Origin: Lanius collurio
Taxonomy: Eukaryota > Chordata > Aves > Passeriformes > Laniidae
Length of the DNA stretch: 64,000 nucleotides
NCBI GenBank assembly: GCA_020086605.1
Contig: JACBWW010000016.1
Coordinates: 4,295,138-4,359,137 of the forward strand
Direction of reading: 5' to 3'
Numbering within the stretch: position 1 is the first letter of the stretch; each line of letters opens with the position of its first letter. The translations under genes were made by a program, and so were the position numbers. The notes below the pieces were generated by a model. The model was not told where the DNA came from. It saw only the letters and a list, made by a program, of their open reading frames with translations, and ran no database searches. Positions 60,501 to 64,000 of this stretch are shown one piece after another.

Positions 60501-63500
60501 AGGGTGTTTGAAACTCATTTGAAAGAATATATGTCTTTGATGGTAAAGAGTAAAAAGGCTTTACAGTGTCAAATATTTTTGTCTTTTAGCTGGGCTTCAC
60601 AGAACAAAAACTTTGTGTATTTGAGAAGGAAATCAAAATATTTTTTATTGATTTTTTTTAAAGGCTTATTTTTAACAGCACTCCAACAATATCTGCTAGA
60701 AAATATACTGACCTAAACATATAATTTTGTGTTGTTCTATACAAGTTGTTAAAGACCACGTGTATTGGAAAATTAGTACCTATTTCTTTTTGATATATCC
60801 TAAATTGAATAATAAATTGTCTTCCTTTGATTTAAAAAGGAAAAAGATATGAGAATATATAACAAGGTGTAAAGTGGAATGCATGCAATTATTAATATAT
60901 ATCCCTGACCATATTGGAAATATGTAGTCTAACATGACATTTGAGATGTGTAAGAAGGAATGCAGAGGGTACTGGGGATTCTCACTTTGGTTCGTGTTCA
61001 AATGCAGTCCTCTTCCTATTCTGTCAGGGAAGATTGACTTCATTAATCAGTAAGTTTAAAAATGGCCCTGATATCCCAGTTTGGAGCACAGGGTAGAGTA
61101 AAAGGTATTCTGCTTTTTTACTGAGTAAGTTCTTTCATTTTATACCTGAAACACAGGTTAGAGCCAGCTGATTGTCAAGTATGAATTAAATGTTTTTCAG
61201 GAAATACCACATCTTTTCAAGATGTCTGAAGAGAATATCTAATATTTTAACCCTTATTTAAAGGTCAGAGATCAAGTTTACTGAGTCAGCTAAAGGAGGC
61301 AAACTCCATGCAGAAGATGTGCAGTTCTTGAGAACTCAAACTTAGTATCTTTTAATAGAATCTTTTGGGGGGGTTATCATATTCACTAACAAACAGTGAG
61401 TTGTTCCAGGGATAGCTCTGGGCTGAACACTATGTCTTCAAAGTAGGTTTTGGAAAGGGCCTGATGTTACTTTACTTTGCTCTTAATGAAGTTAAATGGA
61501 AATTTTTGTGCTTTTACAGTTGAGTTTAGGAAAGCAGGATTACTTCTGCACAAGGAGGATTTTCTGTTTGAATTGTCAGAGCAAACCATCAATACTTGTA
61601 ATGAGTCTAGTCCAGACTGACTTCACCAACTCCTTAAGGGCCTTTGAGGCAGTTGTAGTGAGTGACATTAATGTGTAAGAAATTAAATATCAGTGGGGCA
61701 TCAATGAATATGGTCAGATGAAATCAATTCGAAAACTTAAAGTATCTTCAAAGGATTGTCCATATCAAGATTCAGTGATCATAGCAAGTCACTTAATACA
61801 CCATTACCTAGTGTCCTAGTCTAAACTGAGTGCATTTAGCAATAGTTGCTATAGGTAGTATCTGGCATACCATGGTTGTTTCTTTTCACAAAGGGGAATA
61901 CGTGTTGTGAAGAACAGTTAAATATTATAGATAAAATGTAGATTTCTTCCAATTCAGCCGTTGGCTGATATATACCTCTATGTACATTATTTTTATCAAA
62001 TAAATATATAAAATTTTGCATTATATTATTATTGACATGTGAGTGGAGGCTGGTATCCTTTATCTTGTGGACACTTCAAATTTGGACAAGTCACCCAGCA
62101 CGGGGTAATGCCAGGTTTTTCTCTGATTTGAGTCAGACACTGGGCTAGGTGAGGGATTGCGGTCCCTTTCAACCTCACTTATTTCCAAAATGTCTCTGAT
62201 TTCAGTTATTCTGAGCATGGATTGATAAGTTTTGGCTGAACTGCATCAGAGGCCCTTCTGTTGATAGAGAGAGTTCAGACAGCACAAGACTTTAAAGCAG
62301 ATTTACTTATAAATGTTCATCAGCTGTTTCAGAAGAACTTCTGCATCTGAACAATACTGAGCTTTCTGTTCTAAAGGTCAGGAATAGTAAGTATGGCCTT
62401 TTGACTACTGACACTAAAAAACCCCCAACATTTGGGATCTTCCTATATATGCCTGACTTTCTCCAATGTCTGGAGTGTGGTGGCCTTTTGCTGTGGGTTG
62501 CCTGTGAAGGAAGGATGAGTGAAAAGCTGGGCAGAGTTCTGTTATGCTTCCATAGTCCTCTGTCCAATGCCAAATCATTGTAACTTTGGATGATGTTGAA
62601 AATGGAGTGTGGGAGGAGATAAATCACACTGCATTGGAGGGGAAAACAAAGAAATAAAGACTCTAGGTCACTAAGATATGAAAAGCTTTTTTTCATCTAG
62701 AGAAAATTAAAATAATTTCAAGATTTTGAAGGAAAATAGTAGGCTGATTTGTCTTCCCTTGCTCAGTGGAAAAAACCTTAAAAGTTTACTTGAACTGTTA
62801 AATCTATTCAGTTGCCCTAGATATTCTTGGCAAGTTTAGAATATGCATGAAAGTTTTCATGGATTCCTGATATTTAGCTTTCCTGAATTGAGACTATGCC
62901 TTTAATAAGCAAAAGCCATTGCTGTTTTACATATGGCATTAAAAATAAGTCAATACAGAATAAAATTAGCTGACTAATTTAATATTGTGATTTTTTTTTC
63001 TTTATGTGAATACTTTGAGGGTCTTAGTGCTTGAGATGATGAATTGCACATGTAGAAAGTGGGAAATCATGGGATCTTGAAGATTGTTCCATATTTAAAT
63101 CTTTCATCTTAAATGGAGTTGCCTGTTTTAAGGGCCACAAGCAGCAGACCAACTTACAGGAGATCTCCCCCTTCCCACCCCAGGAGTGTTGTGACCTTGA
63201 AACAGTTTCCTTAAGGCTTTTGAGATTGAAAAAAAGTTTTAAATGCAGGCTAAAATTCTGAATTTGCTACCTAACTCTTTACTGACTTGCTGTGACTGGT
63301 TTATCTTTTTTAGTAGTATAATTTTAGAAAAAGAACTGTTTCAGATTTAGTAATGAAATTGTTTAGAAATCTCGATATATTTTCGTTTAAGATGCTGTCG
63401 ATGAATAAGTTGTTATTTAATCAATATTTGTCATTGTGAGTAACTGTATGTAAAGGTCAATACATACAGTATTATGCTTCTGGGAAACAGTATTTCAGTA

Positions 63501-64000
63501 AATATGGAGTACTTTACTGAAAGTACATACAAAAAATACCTAATACTCAAAATAACCCAAAAGGAACAAAAATCCCACCTGATGTAGTGTAGAAGTTAGT
63601 TTGCTTTGAAGCATGTTATTTCTGACTCCTAACCATATCCTGTATTTTCATTTCAAATTCTCCATGAATCGTTTTATCCGCCTCTGTACTATTTGTATGT
63701 CTAAAAATTTCATTGCTGTAAACAGGAGACTTGGATATGTGATGAATGAAGTATTGCAGCTGCCTGAGTAAGAAATTTTTCTGGAGCTAAAGATAGACTT
63801 GTCTTCTTGTATCTATTCTTTGGCAGAGAAAAAGGGTGATTGAAGAGAAGTACAGTATATGAAAGCACAGCTAAAACAGACACGCTGACATTATAATACA
63901 GTGTCTCATCGGGTGGTGGGGTGTTTTGACTACATGGCTGCAGCAGGTCTATAATTTAAATGCCATTAATGGCACAGAAAACAATAGCATGGAGACTGGA
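54534..64000. other. Intergenic, no gene recognised
   Basis: AT-rich sequence with scattered short open frames and no domain similarity, splice-coherent exon or CpG-rich block. A possible CR1 tail lies at about 62,100-62,195. I see nothing else that can be supported. Confidence 0.6.
62100..62195 (+). mobile_element. Possible CR1 LINE 3' end, diverged
   Basis: The order ACTGGGCTAGGTGAGGGATT then GCGGTCCCTTTCAACCTCAC resembles the CR1 3' region (GGACTAGATGATC...GGTCCCTTCCAACC). No terminal ATTCTATG-type octamer repeat is preserved and the upstream body is unrecognisable. Confidence 0.4.

Noticed and set aside
6951..64000. Coding exons of other neighbours (ATP6V1G3, NEK7, NR5A2)
   Set aside because: No stretch resembled these proteins. 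In mammals they lie on the far side of PTPRC or well beyond miR-181, so their absence here is expected.

Overview
This window is vertebrate nuclear DNA, almost certainly from a songbird. The gene structure is eukaryotic, with short GT-AG introns. The first 7 kb hold the 3' end of PTPRC (CD45), and about 37 kb further on the opposite strand lies the microRNA pair mir-181b-1 / mir-181a-1. That neighbourhood is known from mammals (human chromosome 1) and from chicken. The avian and passerine call rests on the repeats: a tRNA-Ile-headed SINE with a CR1-type tail (TguSINE1-like), a GC-rich LTR-like element of a kind I recognise from passerine genomes, and few LINEs overall.

Positions 1-6950 carry the last ten coding exons and the 3' UTR of PTPRC on the + strand. 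The window opens inside the exon that encodes the catalytic cysteine of phosphatase domain 1 (D1). The exons join in frame into the C-terminal 459 residues: the rest of D1, a short spacer, all of D2 with its acidic insert, and the cytoplasmic tail. All nine introns have consensus ends.

Positions 6950-42900 are a gene desert. It holds an LTR-like element (about 19,980-20,926), a six-N assembly gap beside a GC-rich minisatellite (22,281-22,351), a diverged direct-repeat pair (27,136 and 27,982), a 65-nt near-perfect hairpin (35,730-35,794), and low-complexity tracts.

Positions 42,915-43,195 carry mir-181b-1 and mir-181a-1 on the - strand. Their mature arms match the deeply conserved miR-181 sequences as I know them, and the two 5p arms are 183 nt apart. 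They would be processed from one primary transcript, whose promoter must lie at higher coordinates; I could not locate it.

Positions 43,200-64,000 are again gene-free, AT-rich sequence with a SINE (about 54,415-54,533), a possible MIR-like fossil (about 49,710-49,825) and a possible CR1 tail (about 62,100-62,195).

The two recognised loci face each other and both act in lymphocyte antigen-receptor signalling. CD45 dephosphorylates Src-family kinases, and miR-181a tunes T-cell-receptor sensitivity by repressing several phosphatases. I found no protein-coding gene other than PTPRC. The many small ORFs in the desert show no recognisable domain and look like chance reading frames.
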